DNA of 64,000 nt, taken from NCBI RefSeq assembly GCF_016756595.1, contig NZ_AP023258.1:223751-287750 (forward strand), written 5' to 3'. The stretch is from Mesorhizobium sp. L-2-11 (GTDB lineage: Bacteria; Pseudomonadota; Alphaproteobacteria; Rhizobiales; Rhizobiaceae). Both the position numbers and the translations under genes were made by a program. The notes beneath the pieces were generated by a model. That model saw only the letters and a list, made by a program, of their open reading frames with translations. It made no database searches and was not told where the DNA came from. Positions 28,071 through 36,899 of the stretch are shown piece after piece (the first letter of the stretch is position 1; each line of letters begins with the position of its first letter).

Positions 28071-28268
28071 GATGCACCGCCTTCCCGGAATGCAGCGGCG
28101 GCAGCATCAGCAATCTGGCGAGTTAGAACCGGCGTCGCTTCCAGATACCAATATGTGTCGGTGATACAGGCGTGGCCGAGATAGGTGCTGAGCGCGAGCA
28201 TGTGCCGGTTGATGTCAGCCCTGCCATCGCCGCACTGTTCGAGAGAACGGACCGCGAAGCTGTGGCGA
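28067..28268 (-). pseudogene. C-terminal piece of split RIT-2 ritB
   Basis: Encodes RHSFAVRSLEQCGDGRADIN, LSTYLGHACITDTYWYLEAT and on to a stop at 28067, that is the last ~66 residues of a tyrosine recombinase including the second His and the catalytic Tyr. It joins in sequence to the N-terminal piece ending HDLRH at 34,317. The two pieces are separated by 6,048 bases holding an IS91-type element and RIT-1. Confidence 0.85.
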
Positions 28269-28294
28269 TAATTCCGCATGCGGAATTAACGGCA
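28263..28294. repeat. Palindrome between the ritB break and IS91-type copy 1
   Basis: A perfect 20-base palindrome at 28269-28288 (arm TAATTCCGCA) is flanked by TGGCGA (28263-28268) and ACGGCA (28289-28294), the latter matching the inverted former at 4 of 6 positions. TGGCGA is repeated at 34317-34322 and is the target duplication of the RIT-1 insertion. TAATTCCG is also the outer end of RIT-1. Confidence 0.7.
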
Positions 28295-28458
28295 TTGGAC
28301 TAACCCCGCTCCGCGACCGCGGAGCGGCAAGGGTGTGTGCCGACCGCGTAATCTGATCGCGTCGTCTGTCGCGCTGGTCGTGTGTCCACAACAAGCTCCG
28401 ACTGCGTCAGCATGGGGTGGCTGCTTGCAGCCCATTCCATCGGACAAAGGAGCTTGTC

Positions 28459-29340
28459 ATGACCCAACTTCGCCAGCGCATGAGTGAGGACATGCAGGTG
28501 CGCAACCTCGCGCTCAACACCCAGCTGTCGTATCTGCAACAGGTGTCGCTGTTCGCCCGCCACTTCAGCAAGTCGCCGGACTTGCTCGAGCGAGAGGATA
28601 TTCGGACCTATCAGGTCTATCTGACCAACGAGAAGAAGCTGTCGCCGGGCTCGATCCACACCGCCATTGCGGCGCTGCGCTTTCTCTACAAGGTGACGCT
28701 CGAAAGGGACTGGGCGCCTGAAGAGGTCCTGCCGCTTCCCAAGAAGCCGCAGAAGCTGCCGATCATCCTCAGTCCCGAGGAAGTTCAGCGGTTCCTCGGT
28801 TGCGTCCTCGACGTCAAACACCACGCCATCCTGACCACCTGCTATGCCGCCGGCTTGCGCATCTCGGAAGCGGTGCAGCTGAAGCCCACGGACATCGACA
28901 GCCAGAGAATGGTCATCCGCGTCGAGCAGGGCAAAGGCCAGAAGGACCGCTACGTGATGCTGTCGCCCAAGCTCCTGGAGATCCTGCGCAACTATTGGAA
29001 GCTGCGGCGGCCAGAGGGGTGGCTCTTCCCCGGCGATCGCGCCGGCCAGCCGATCACCAGGGATGCGGTGGGACACGCCTGCGCGAAAGCGCGCGACCTT
29101 TCCGGATTGTCCAAACCGGTCACGCCCCACAGCTTGCGCCATGCCTTTGCCGTCCATTTGCTGGAGGCCGGTGCCGACGTGCGCACCATTCAACTGCTGC
29201 TCGGTCACAGGAGTCTCGCGACCACCGCCCATTACCTGCGGATCGCCACCAACAAGGTCTGCGCCACGTCGAGCCCCTTCGAGCTCTTACCGCGTCCGGC
29301 GCCCACCCCGCCGCCGCCTGCCAAGCCGCAATACTTCTGA
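28459..29340 (+). CDS. Tyrosine recombinase of IS91-type copy 1
   Basis: 293 residues from the ATG at 28459, chosen for its AAGGAGC site; upstream in-frame starts lack one. Signature residues: Arg in AAGLRISEA, Lys in EQGKGQKDRY, HSLRHAFAVH, LLGHRSLATT and Tyr in AHYLRIA. It ends with a proline-rich tail (PRPAPTPPPPAKPQ). It is followed after 11 bases by the transposase. Nearly identical to the gene at 44,738. Confidence 0.92.
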   Translation: MTQLRQRMSEDMQVRNLALNTQLSYLQQVSLFARHFSKSPDLLEREDIRTYQVYLTNEKKLSPGSIHTAIAALRFLYKVTLERDWAPEEVLPLPKKPQKLPIILSPEEVQRFLGCVLDVKHHAILTTCYAAGLRISEAVQLKPTDIDSQRMVIRVEQGKGQKDRYVMLSPKLLEILRNYWKLRRPEGWLFPGDRAGQPITRDAVGHACAKARDLSGLSKPVTPHSLRHAFAVHLLEAGADVRTIQLLLGHRSLATTAHYLRIATNKVCATSSPFELLPRPAPTPPPPAKPQYF

Positions 29341-29351
29341 GCGGCGCGCCA

Positions 29352-30551
29352 ATGGCCCGCTCGGGGCCGGAAGTGGCGGATATCTTCCGCTGCTACGGCG
29401 AAGCCTATCGCGCACAGCACGATGCGTCGCTGTCGACCGCCCAGCGCCGCGTCATGACGGCGATCGAACTGTGCCGGACCGCCGCACTCGGTGGACACGT
29501 CGAAGCATGCGATCAATGCGGCCACCGGCGCATCGCCTTCAACAGTTGTCGCGATCGCCACTGTCCCCGCTGCCAATCGCTGGCTCGCGCGCAATGGCTG
29601 GAAGCTCGTCGCGCCGAGCTTCTCGACACGCAGTATTTTCATGTCGTCTTCACGCTGCCGGAGCCCATTGCCGCCATTGCCTATCAGAACAAGGCGCTCG
29701 TCTACGGCCTGCTCTTCCGCGCCACCGCCGCAACCCTGCGCACCATCGCCGCCGACCCCAAGCACCTGGGCGCCGAGATCGGCTTCTTCGCCGTGCTGCA
29801 CACCTGGGGCCAGAACCTGCTTCATCATCCGCATCTGCATTGCGTCGTCACCGGCGGAGGCTTGTCTCGCGACGGCCATCGGTGGATCGCATGCAAGCCC
29901 GGCTTTTTCTTGCCCGTCCGGGTGCTCTCGCGCCTGTTCCGACGATTGTTCCTGGAGCATCTGGAGAAAGCCTTCGACGCCGGCGAACTGCAGTTTTTCT
30001 CTGGCCTGCAGCACCTGAGCGAGCGCGACGCCTTCCAGCGCTATTTGGCGCCGCTACGAAAGGCTGAGTGGGTCGTCTTTGCCAAGCCGCCCTTCGCCGG
30101 ACCGGAGCAGGTACTCGACTATGTCGGCCGCTATACGCACCGCGTCGCCATTTCCAACAACCGCGTCATCGACATCGAGGACGGCGCCGTGCGTTTCCGC
30201 TGGAAGGACTACCGGCACGGCAATCGGCAGAAGGTCATGACCGTTGCGGCCGACGAGTTCATTCGCCGCTTCTTGTTGCACGTCCTGCCCGAGGGCTTCC
30301 ATCGCATCCGCTACTACGGCTTTCTCGGCAATCGCTACCGGGCGCAAAAACTCGCCCACTGCCGCGACCTGCTCGGCATGCCGGTTCCCGAGCCGTCGGA
30401 CAGTCGACCCGCAAAGGATTACCGCGACTGCTACGAGGATCTCACCGGTCATTCCCTCAGGCAATGCCCCGCCTGTCGTCAAGGTCAGATGATCATCATC
30501 GAAATCTTCGACGGCGCCACTGGACCCCCGCCATACTGGGATACGTCATGA
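29352..30551 (+). CDS. IS91-family transposase, type B copy 1
   Basis: 399 residues from the ATG at 29352 (MARSGPEVADIF). It has the zinc-binding N-terminus (CDQCGHRRIAFNSC, RHCPRCQ), HUH-type region (LLHHPHLHCVVTGGG) and Y-x3-Y pair in LDYVGRYTHRVA, and it ends with a CPACRQGQM cysteine motif. It should nick and transfer a single strand in rolling-circle-like transposition. Intact. Confidence 0.93.
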   Translation: MARSGPEVADIFRCYGEAYRAQHDASLSTAQRRVMTAIELCRTAALGGHVEACDQCGHRRIAFNSCRDRHCPRCQSLARAQWLEARRAELLDTQYFHVVFTLPEPIAAIAYQNKALVYGLLFRATAATLRTIAADPKHLGAEIGFFAVLHTWGQNLLHHPHLHCVVTGGGLSRDGHRWIACKPGFFLPVRVLSRLFRRLFLEHLEKAFDAGELQFFSGLQHLSERDAFQRYLAPLRKAEWVVFAKPPFAGPEQVLDYVGRYTHRVAISNNRVIDIEDGAVRFRWKDYRHGNRQKVMTVAADEFIRRFLLHVLPEGFHRIRYYGFLGNRYRAQKLAHCRDLLGMPVPEPSDSRPAKDYRDCYEDLTGHSLRQCPACRQGQMIIIEIFDGATGPPPYWDTS

Positions 30552-30920
30552 AAGAACCGCGCCGCTTTCGCCGTCACCGCATCGTACAAGCCGTTCGGCC
30601 GGAAAACCGAGCCGATCCCGCGAAGGTGCGCGCCGTCACCACCGGCTGCCTCTGTCGGCAGGCCGCGACGCCGGTCCTCACTTTGCCGAACCCATATCCG
30701 TTCCGCTTTCGGCGCACGCGACCCCTTGCAATCGCGGCGTCCACGACCGCATCCGGGCCCACGCCATGCCTGTTCATGGGCACGGCCTCAATTGAATGCC
30801 CATAGCGGCCACCGGTGCCGGCGGCTTAGTCCAACACGTTTTTAGCTCACCGTCGCGATCCACCTCAGCGCGCTTTCGCCACCCGCCGTTCTGCGCGACG
30901 CCAAGCTAAAAACGCTCTGC
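30552..30920 (+). repeat. Right-end non-coding region of IS91-type copy 1
   Basis: About 370 bases repeated (inverted) at 43,159-43,527 and partly at 24,622-24,863. Near the terminus it carries an 11-base inverted repeat (CGTTTTTAGCT ... AGCTAAAAACG) also present in the other copies, which may serve as the element's end-recognition structure. Confidence 0.75.
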
Positions 30921-30921
30921 A

Positions 30922-30953
30922 TAATTCCGGGTGCCGGATTATTCCGAGTGACG
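30922..30953 (+). repeat. RIT-1 left terminal inverted repeat
   Basis: Begins TAATTCCGGGTGCCGGATTA. The complement of the right end begins TAACTCCGAGTGCCGGATTA and continues identically for 12 more bases; the only differences are at positions 4 and 9. Confidence 0.92.
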
Positions 30954-31080
30954 CCATCGCCGCGGCGTAATTTTCTCATGATTGCAAGTAATTGGATCAG
31001 CGTCGGCCGTTGATTGCTCGACATTATTCGGCTGCTCTTTCTGAGCGTGGACTTTCCCACGCTATAGGGAGAGACAGACG

Positions 31081-32304
31081 ATGATTGATCTGAATGAGGC
31101 GCTAGCCAAAGATCGCTGGATAGGCCGATTGGCTAGCCACCTGGATGGTTTCGAGGCTTTGCTCGATGGCCAGGGATACGGCAAAACGACTGTTCAGCAG
31201 AAGATTAAGCTCCTGGCCGGTTTCAGTGCTTGGGTGGAGAGGCAGGATGTTCCGCTGAGCTTGCTCGGGGAAGAGGACGCAGATCTATTTCTGACGGAAC
31301 TTGGTCTGCGCCCGAGGCGTGGCGATGCTTGGACCATTCGGCAGTTGGTACGATATCTGCGCGACACGGGCGGCGTGCCGGTGCTGCTGCCAGAGGTCGA
31401 TACGAGCGCCAAGGGTAAGCTGATCGACGCATTTGGGGAATACCTGCGCAAGGAGCGTGGTCTCTCGGCATCGACATTGACGAATTATCTGCCGATTATT
31501 CGTGGGTTCCTGGACGAACAGTTTGGCGGCAAGGATCCGGGTTTCGACCACCTGCGAGTGGGCGACGTTCATCGGTTCATCGTGCGGCGAGCCCAGGCCG
31601 GGTCGCTCGGCCGCGCCAAGTTGGCGGTCACGGCGCTGCGTTCGTTTCTGCGCTTCCTGCAGCAACGCGGTTTGCTTGCGACCGATCTCGCTGTCGCGGT
31701 GCCTGGGATCGCCGGCTGGCGCTTGGCACACTTGCCGAAGGCGCTGCGTGCAGAACAGGTCGAACGGCTCCTTGTGTCTTGCGACAGGAGAACACCGGCC
31801 GGCCGCAGGGACTACGCGGTTCTGATGCTGCTCGCGCGCCTCGGCTTACGGGGTGGCGAAGTCTCGGCCCTGACCCTGGACGATCTCGACTGGGATTGCG
31901 GCGAGATTGTCGTGCATGGCAAGGGTCAACGGCTGGCGCGGCTGCCACTGCCGGCGGATGTCGGTGCCGCCTTGGTCGACTATCTGCGGCAGGATCGGCC
32001 TGCTTGCTCAACACGCCGTGTCTTCATTCGCACGCGGGCTCCCAGACGCGGCTTTGTCAGCCAGTCGACTATTTGCTGCATCGTCCGTCGAGCGCTCAAG
32101 CGCGCCGGTCTGACGCCGGCGTTCAAGGGTGCGCACCTGCTGCGTCACTCACTCGCCACCGATCTGCTGCGCCGCGGCGCCTCGCTCGTTGAAATCGGTC
32201 AACTTCTCCGCCACAGCCAGCCGAACACGACACAGATCTATGCCAAAGTCGACATCGCGGCGTTGCGTGCCATTGCGCTACCCTGGCCAGGAGTCGCATC
32301 ATGA
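31081..32304 (+). CDS. ritA: First tyrosine recombinase of RIT-1
   Basis: 407 residues, the longest of the trio because of an added N-terminal domain. Catalytic features: Arg in LGLRGGEVS, Lys in VHGKGQRL, HLLRHSLATD, LLRHSQPNTT (Arg in place of the usual Gly before His) and Tyr in QIYAKVD. Its stop overlaps the ritB ATG (ATGA). The three genes are one operon; RIT elements are known from many proteobacteria and their transposition mechanism is little studied. Confidence 0.92.
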   Translation: MIDLNEALAKDRWIGRLASHLDGFEALLDGQGYGKTTVQQKIKLLAGFSAWVERQDVPLSLLGEEDADLFLTELGLRPRRGDAWTIRQLVRYLRDTGGVPVLLPEVDTSAKGKLIDAFGEYLRKERGLSASTLTNYLPIIRGFLDEQFGGKDPGFDHLRVGDVHRFIVRRAQAGSLGRAKLAVTALRSFLRFLQQRGLLATDLAVAVPGIAGWRLAHLPKALRAEQVERLLVSCDRRTPAGRRDYAVLMLLARLGLRGGEVSALTLDDLDWDCGEIVVHGKGQRLARLPLPADVGAALVDYLRQDRPACSTRRVFIRTRAPRRGFVSQSTICCIVRRALKRAGLTPAFKGAHLLRHSLATDLLRRGASLVEIGQLLRHSQPNTTQIYAKVDIAALRAIALPWPGVAS

Positions 32305-33239
32305 GCGCGTTGCAAGCGGCGCTCGAAGAGTACCTGGCCGCGCGCCGCGCCCTCGGCCATAAGCTGCGTCTTTCCGGACGGTTGCTGCAGCGCTTCGTTG
32401 TCTTTGCCGAATCTTCCGGCGCCACCTTCATCACCACCGAGATTGCCCTGGCCTGGGCCATGCAGCCGGCAGAGGCACAGCCCGCCCAGTGGGCCAACCG
32501 GTTGGCGATGGTTCGCCGGTTCGCGCGCTATTGCAGCGCCATTGACCCGCGGACCGTCGTCCCGCCGACCGACCTTCTTCCTCACCGGTATCGTCGACCA
32601 TCGTCCCCCTATATTTATCGCGACGAAGAGATCACCCGACTGATCGACGCGGCAAAGCGCTTGCCGTCGACAGTCGGCCTTCGCCCGCAGACTTATGCCA
32701 CGCTCTTCGGCTTGTACGCGGCGACCGGTCTGCGCTGTAACGAACCGCTGCGTCTCGATCGCGGCGACACCGATCTCGTTGACGGCATCCTGACGGTTCG
32801 CGACACGAAGTTCGGCAAGTCGCGCTATGTGCCGCTTCACCCCTCGACGCAAGACGCCCTCAAAATCTATGCGGCCAGCCGAGACCGGTCATGCCCAAAT
32901 CCGGTGAGCTCCAGCTTCTTCCTTTCCGAGCGCGGGACGCGTTTGACCGAATGGGCCGTGCGGTGGACGTTCGTCAAGCTGTCGCGCGAGGTCGGCCTCC
33001 GCGGCGCCAATGACTCCCGCGGGCCACGCCTGCACGACCTTCGCCACCGACTGGCCGTGACAACATTGCTGCGCTGGTATCGCAACGGCGTCGATGTCGA
33101 ACGCCACCTGCCCGAGTTGGCGACCTATCTCGGCCATGCCCACATCACCGACACCTATTGGTATTTGACGGCAACGCCGGAGCTGCTGCAGCAAGCGCTG
33201 CTGCGGGCAGAACAATCTCAGCCGGAATCCCGCCCATGA
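32301..33239 (+). CDS. ritB: Second tyrosine recombinase of RIT-1
   Basis: 312 residues. Catalytic Arg in ATGLRCNEP, Lys in TKFGKSRYVP, HDLRHRLAVT, LGHAHITDTYWY with the catalytic Tyr. Starts in ATGA overlap with ritA and ends in ATGA overlap with ritC. The orthologue in RIT-2 is the gene that RIT-1 itself interrupted, at the codons for the conserved HDLRH. Confidence 0.92.
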   Translation: MSALQAALEEYLAARRALGHKLRLSGRLLQRFVVFAESSGATFITTEIALAWAMQPAEAQPAQWANRLAMVRRFARYCSAIDPRTVVPPTDLLPHRYRRPSSPYIYRDEEITRLIDAAKRLPSTVGLRPQTYATLFGLYAATGLRCNEPLRLDRGDTDLVDGILTVRDTKFGKSRYVPLHPSTQDALKIYAASRDRSCPNPVSSSFFLSERGTRLTEWAVRWTFVKLSREVGLRGANDSRGPRLHDLRHRLAVTTLLRWYRNGVDVERHLPELATYLGHAHITDTYWYLTATPELLQQALLRAEQSQPESRP

Positions 33240-34234
33240 GCGCCGCCCCAACGTTCCCCGCTCTTCTTGAGGCCTTCTTCACCGATCGCCTCATCAGACA
33301 ACGACAGGCAAGCCCGCATACGCTTGCGAGCTACCGCGATACCTTCTGCCTGCTGCTGGCCTATGCCCAGCGGCAGCTACGCAAGGGGGCCTCGCACGTC
33401 ACCTTGCCGGATCTCGACACCGCGTTCCTCGGCGCCTTCCTCGATCATCTCGAACGCGACCGCGACAACAGCGCCCGCAGCCGCAATGTCCGTCTTGCCG
33501 CCATCCATTCCTTCTTCCGCTATGTGGCGTTGCATGCGCCGGAACACAGCGCATTTGCGCAGCGTGTGCTCGCCATCCCGAGCAAGCGTTATGTTCGCCG
33601 GCCGGTCGCCTTCCTCACCAGCATCGAAGTGGCCGCCTTGCTCGCCGCTCCCGACCTCGGCAGCTGGATCGGGCGCCGTGACCGGGCGCTTCTGTTGCTG
33701 GCCGTGCAGACCGGCCTGCGTGCTGCCGAAATCGTCGGCCTTCGCTGCGAGGACATTGTCCTCGGCCCGGCCGCCTATGTGCAATGCCAGGGAAAGGGCC
33801 GAAAACTCCGCAACACACCGCTTCGCAAGGATACGGTCACGGTGCTGCGTGCCTGGCTTGCCGAGCGACGCGGGCGGAGCGCCGATCCTGCCTTCCCGAC
33901 GATAAGCGGCACGTCATTGAGTCACGACGCACTTCAATACCTGCTGAACAAGCACCTCGCCGTCGCACGTCGCGACTGCCCATCGCTGGCCAGCAAGCAC
34001 GTAACGCCGCATGTCCTGAGGCATACCCTGGCAATGGATCTGCTCCAGCACGGCGTCGACCGCTCGGTCATCGCTCTGTGGCTGGGCCACGAGTCGGTCG
34101 AAACCACCGCCATCTATCTTCAGGCCGACATGAAGCTCAAGGAGCAAGCTCTGGCAAGGACCGACACGGCCGACATCCGGTTGGGCCGCTACAAGCCCGA
34201 CGACCATCTCCTCGCATTCCTGAAGAGCCTCTGA
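33236..34234 (+). CDS. ritC: Third tyrosine recombinase of RIT-1
   Basis: 332 residues from the ATG at 33236 overlapping the ritB stop. Catalytic Arg in TGLRAAEIV, Lys in QGKGRKLRN, HVLRHTLAMD, LGHESVETT and Tyr in AIYLQAD. Similar in length and position to the third recombinase of RIT-2. The right terminal repeat begins 50 bases after its stop. Confidence 0.92.
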   Translation: MSAAPTFPALLEAFFTDRLIRQRQASPHTLASYRDTFCLLLAYAQRQLRKGASHVTLPDLDTAFLGAFLDHLERDRDNSARSRNVRLAAIHSFFRYVALHAPEHSAFAQRVLAIPSKRYVRRPVAFLTSIEVAALLAAPDLGSWIGRRDRALLLLAVQTGLRAAEIVGLRCEDIVLGPAAYVQCQGKGRKLRNTPLRKDTVTVLRAWLAERRGRSADPAFPTISGTSLSHDALQYLLNKHLAVARRDCPSLASKHVTPHVLRHTLAMDLLQHGVDRSVIALWLGHESVETTAIYLQADMKLKEQALARTDTADIRLGRYKPDDHLLAFLKSL

Positions 34235-34284
34235 TAATGCCGACCCAACAGCCACAGATCGCCCGCATTCTTTGGCCTCCCGGC

Positions 34285-34316
34285 CGTCACTCGGAATAAT
34301 CCGGCACTCGGAGTTA
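34285..34316 (-). repeat. RIT-1 right terminal inverted repeat
   Basis: Inverse of 30922-30953 with two differences in 32. Its outer base adjoins the target sequence TGGCGA at 34317. Confidence 0.92.
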
Positions 34317-35038
34317 TGGCGAAGGTCGTGAAGCCGTGGTCCACGTCCTTCCGCGTTGCGTACACCGAGCCGCCTGGCGAGCTTGATGAACGCCCTTGTG
34401 ACACTTGCATGATCGGGAGGCTCGCCGGTCGATATCACGAACAGGTGCGGATCGGGGCCGCCGATACGCCGCCTCAGGGTTAGATATTCCGACAGTGCCT
34501 TTCTGGTTGTCGAGTGGATCGGGACAAGCCGGCTCTTGTGGAACTTCGTCTCACGGATCAGAAGGCCGTCCTTCGTCAGGTCGCCTTCCAGCAGCGCGAC
34601 CGCCTCGGAGACGCGCATGCCCGTCGCCGCAAGGAGCCCGATCAGGTAGTGGTAGGTGTAAGGCGTGATCGAGGCGACAGGCGGCAGCGACAAGGCCGCC
34701 TGCATGATCCGCCCGATATCCGGGACCGAGAGGATATGCGGTTGGGGACGTGGCCGCTTGCCCCAGCCGAATGCATCGCGCGGCGGGATCTCGTTGCGAT
34801 CATCTTCGGCATGCATCGAGATCGCAAAGTGGCGAGCGACCCGCAGCCATTCCCGGGAGCTTTGCACGGATGGAGCGCTGCCCGCCCACTCGATCATGCG
34901 GCTGGCAGAGGTATAGGTGTCGCCGGCGGCTTCGGCAAAGGTCGCGTACTTGCGCAGCTTTTGCGCCTGGTCGAAGAACTTGTAGCCAAGGCCGCGTTTG
35001 ATCGCGACATAGCGCTCGACGTCGCTGATCATCGCCAT
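34317..35038 (-). pseudogene. N-terminal piece of split RIT-2 ritB
   Basis: From the ATG at 35038 it encodes about 240 residues of a tyrosine recombinase (ATGMRVSEAVALLEGDL, TKFHKSRLVPIHS) up to GPRLHDLRH, where RIT-1 sequence takes over. The remaining catalytic residues are at 28,067-28,268. It overlaps the stop of the RIT-2 ritA gene by 10 bases. Without the middle recombinase RIT-2 is probably immobile. Confidence 0.88.
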
Positions 35039-36591
35039 GTCGCCCTCCCGATCCAGGGTTGAGCCACCTGCATGAGCATCGTCGTGTCGACCTTGGCATA
35101 GATGGCGGTCGTTTCGGGCGAGCGATGACGCAGCAATGCGCCGACCGCGTCCAATGTCGCCCCTGATCGCACCATGTTGGTTGCCGCCGAATGACGAAGC
35201 AGATGCGCGCCGCGCAGGTTGGGGTTGTCTACCCCGGCGCGCTTCAGAGCGTCGCTGACGACGATCGAGATCGGCCCCGCGTCCGTGAACGGCTTATAGG
35301 GCGCGATCGATCTGATGAAGACCCTGTCGGATTCGACAGGCGGTCGCGCGTGTTCGATGTAAGCGGCGAGCGCATCACCGACATCCTGCGGCAGGGGTAG
35401 CGCGACGGTGTATCTCGTCTTGCCCGCGACCCTGATGAGGGCAGCGTCCCAGTCGATGTCCTGAAGACGCAGGTTGGCGACATCGCCCCGGCGCAACGCC
35501 AATCGTGCCAGAAGCAGGAGGATCGCGCGATCCCGCAATCCTCTCGGCGTCGTGGGATCGCACGATGCGATGACACGTTCGACGTCGTCGTTGAGAATGT
35601 AGCGCGGTAGCGTCGCCAGCCGCCATCGCGGTATCCTCGGAATGGCGCCGACAAGTGCCGGCAAACATTCACCTCTCGAAGCGAGGAACCGCAGATACAT
35701 CCGCAGGGAGCCGCACATTTGCTGCGCGCCCACCCGCGAGACCGTCTTGAGATTCTCAAGGATCACCCGGTTGATCAGCGCCGCGTCATAACTCGCGGGA
35801 TCGTTGCCGAGTTGCTGACGCAGTCGGGTGACCGCCCTGGCATGATCGAGGATGGTGCTTTCTCCGATACCACGGTGCCGACGCAGCCAATCACGAAAGT
35901 CCCGCAGATCATCGGTGCCGGTGGCATCCTCGGATGCCACGCTCGAGAGCACGCCATTCGTGATGAGGAAGCGCACGAAGCGCTCGATCCGGAACTGATA
36001 GTCGCGGTTGCGCTCCGCCTTGTGCACGAACGTGCCGGGGCAGATGCACTCGTGCGTGGCGAACCGCCGAAGGATTCCTTCGTCGATGGCGGCCAGCGGT
36101 ATCCGGTATTGATGAAGCCAGGTTACGAAGTGGCGGCAGCAAAATTCGTAAGCCTTCATGGTGGTCGGCGAGTAGCGCTGTTCGCCGAGATAGGCGATGA
36201 AGTCGCCGATGCGCCGGAGCCCTTCATCTAGGGAGGACGGGTTTTCGATCCGGCCGCTTTCCTCCAGGAACCTCACGAAGTGGAAGATGCGTCCCTTGAA
36301 CACCGGCTTGTGCATGTGGCGCGTTTGATAGCGCTCGCCGGGCGGTCGCGGACAATCGCAGGCGTGTGTCAGGAACCGACGCACCACGTCGCCATCGACC
36401 GCATCGACCCCGATGCGATTCCTGTCGAGCCAGATAAGAAGGTGCTTTGCGGGTCCAGGGAATTCCTGAAGATACCCTTCGGCTGCTCCTGTCCTGCGCA
36501 AATAGTCCATGAACTCCGTGACCAGCGGCCACGATCGCGCATTGCCGTCGGCGTCTTCCGGAAAACATCCGAGTGGTAGTTGATCAGTCAT
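35029..36591 (-). CDS. ritA: First tyrosine recombinase of RIT-2 (extended N-terminus)
   Basis: 520 residues from the ATG at 36591, chosen because AAAGGA precedes it; ATGs upstream lack a site. The N-terminal ~250 residues contain two core-binding-like repeats with cysteine pairs (HACDCPRPP, HECICPG), unlike the RIT-1 counterpart. The catalytic domain has LALRRGDVANL, VAGKTRYTV, HLLRHSAATN, LLRHRSPETT and Tyr in AIYAKVD, the same Leu-Arg-His variant as in RIT-1 ritA. First gene of the RIT-2 operon. Confidence 0.9.
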   Translation of the reverse strand: MTDQLPLGCFPEDADGNARSWPLVTEFMDYLRRTGAAEGYLQEFPGPAKHLLIWLDRNRIGVDAVDGDVVRRFLTHACDCPRPPGERYQTRHMHKPVFKGRIFHFVRFLEESGRIENPSSLDEGLRRIGDFIAYLGEQRYSPTTMKAYEFCCRHFVTWLHQYRIPLAAIDEGILRRFATHECICPGTFVHKAERNRDYQFRIERFVRFLITNGVLSSVASEDATGTDDLRDFRDWLRRHRGIGESTILDHARAVTRLRQQLGNDPASYDAALINRVILENLKTVSRVGAQQMCGSLRMYLRFLASRGECLPALVGAIPRIPRWRLATLPRYILNDDVERVIASCDPTTPRGLRDRAILLLLARLALRRGDVANLRLQDIDWDAALIRVAGKTRYTVALPLPQDVGDALAAYIEHARPPVESDRVFIRSIAPYKPFTDAGPISIVVSDALKRAGVDNPNLRGAHLLRHSAATNMVRSGATLDAVGALLRHRSPETTAIYAKVDTTMLMQVAQPWIGRATWR

Positions 36592-36899
36592 TACAATGTT
36601 CCTTTCGTCGTCAGACATCAGGAGCATTGTGGATTCAGCAGTGAAGTAGAACGGAGAGCCTACATTACGCAGACGGGCTGCTGAGATCAGCAATCAGGCG
36701 GAATGGTTTCAACGAACATCTAAAGCGTCAGGAATCGACCCCATTGGGCAGTTCGCTCGCCCTCGGCTACTCACGCCCATGACCCAAAGGCGGCTTTTGG
36801 GAGCTCGATTCAACGCCGGCAAGCGGACTTTCGAGAGGATCGACGCTCGCCATCCGCCTTCGTAGTTGTGGCTCGAAATGCTCAATGTTTCTGCAACTC
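36592..36899. other. Stretch between RIT-2 recombinases and the cargo regulator
   Basis: About 300 bases holding the upstream region of the RIT-2 recombinase operon and the end of the AraC gene. I looked here for a RIT end matching the left end at 26,986 and did not find one, which supports the right end at 43,135-43,158. Confidence 0.4.

Larger units (their letters stand above)
28295..30920 (+). mobile_element. IS91-type element, type B copy 1 (complete)
   Basis: About 2,626 bases. The left end TTGGACTAACC is followed by a GC-rich hairpin with the perfect arms CCGCTCCGCG/CGCGGAGCGG. A recombinase gene, a transposase gene and a ~370-base non-coding right end finishing AAAAACGCTCTGC complete it. 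The inverse copy at 43,159-45,786 is nearly identical over its whole length. The right end lies directly against the left end of RIT-1. Confidence 0.85.
30921..34316 (+). mobile_element. RIT-1: complete recombinase-in-trio element
   Basis: About 3.4 kb with 32-base inverted ends (30922-30953 and 34285-34316; 30 of 32 identical) and three coupled tyrosine recombinase genes. It inserted into ritB of RIT-2. The target TGGCGA is present on both sides of the combined RIT-1/IS91 block (28263-28268 and 34317-34322). Confidence 0.9.
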
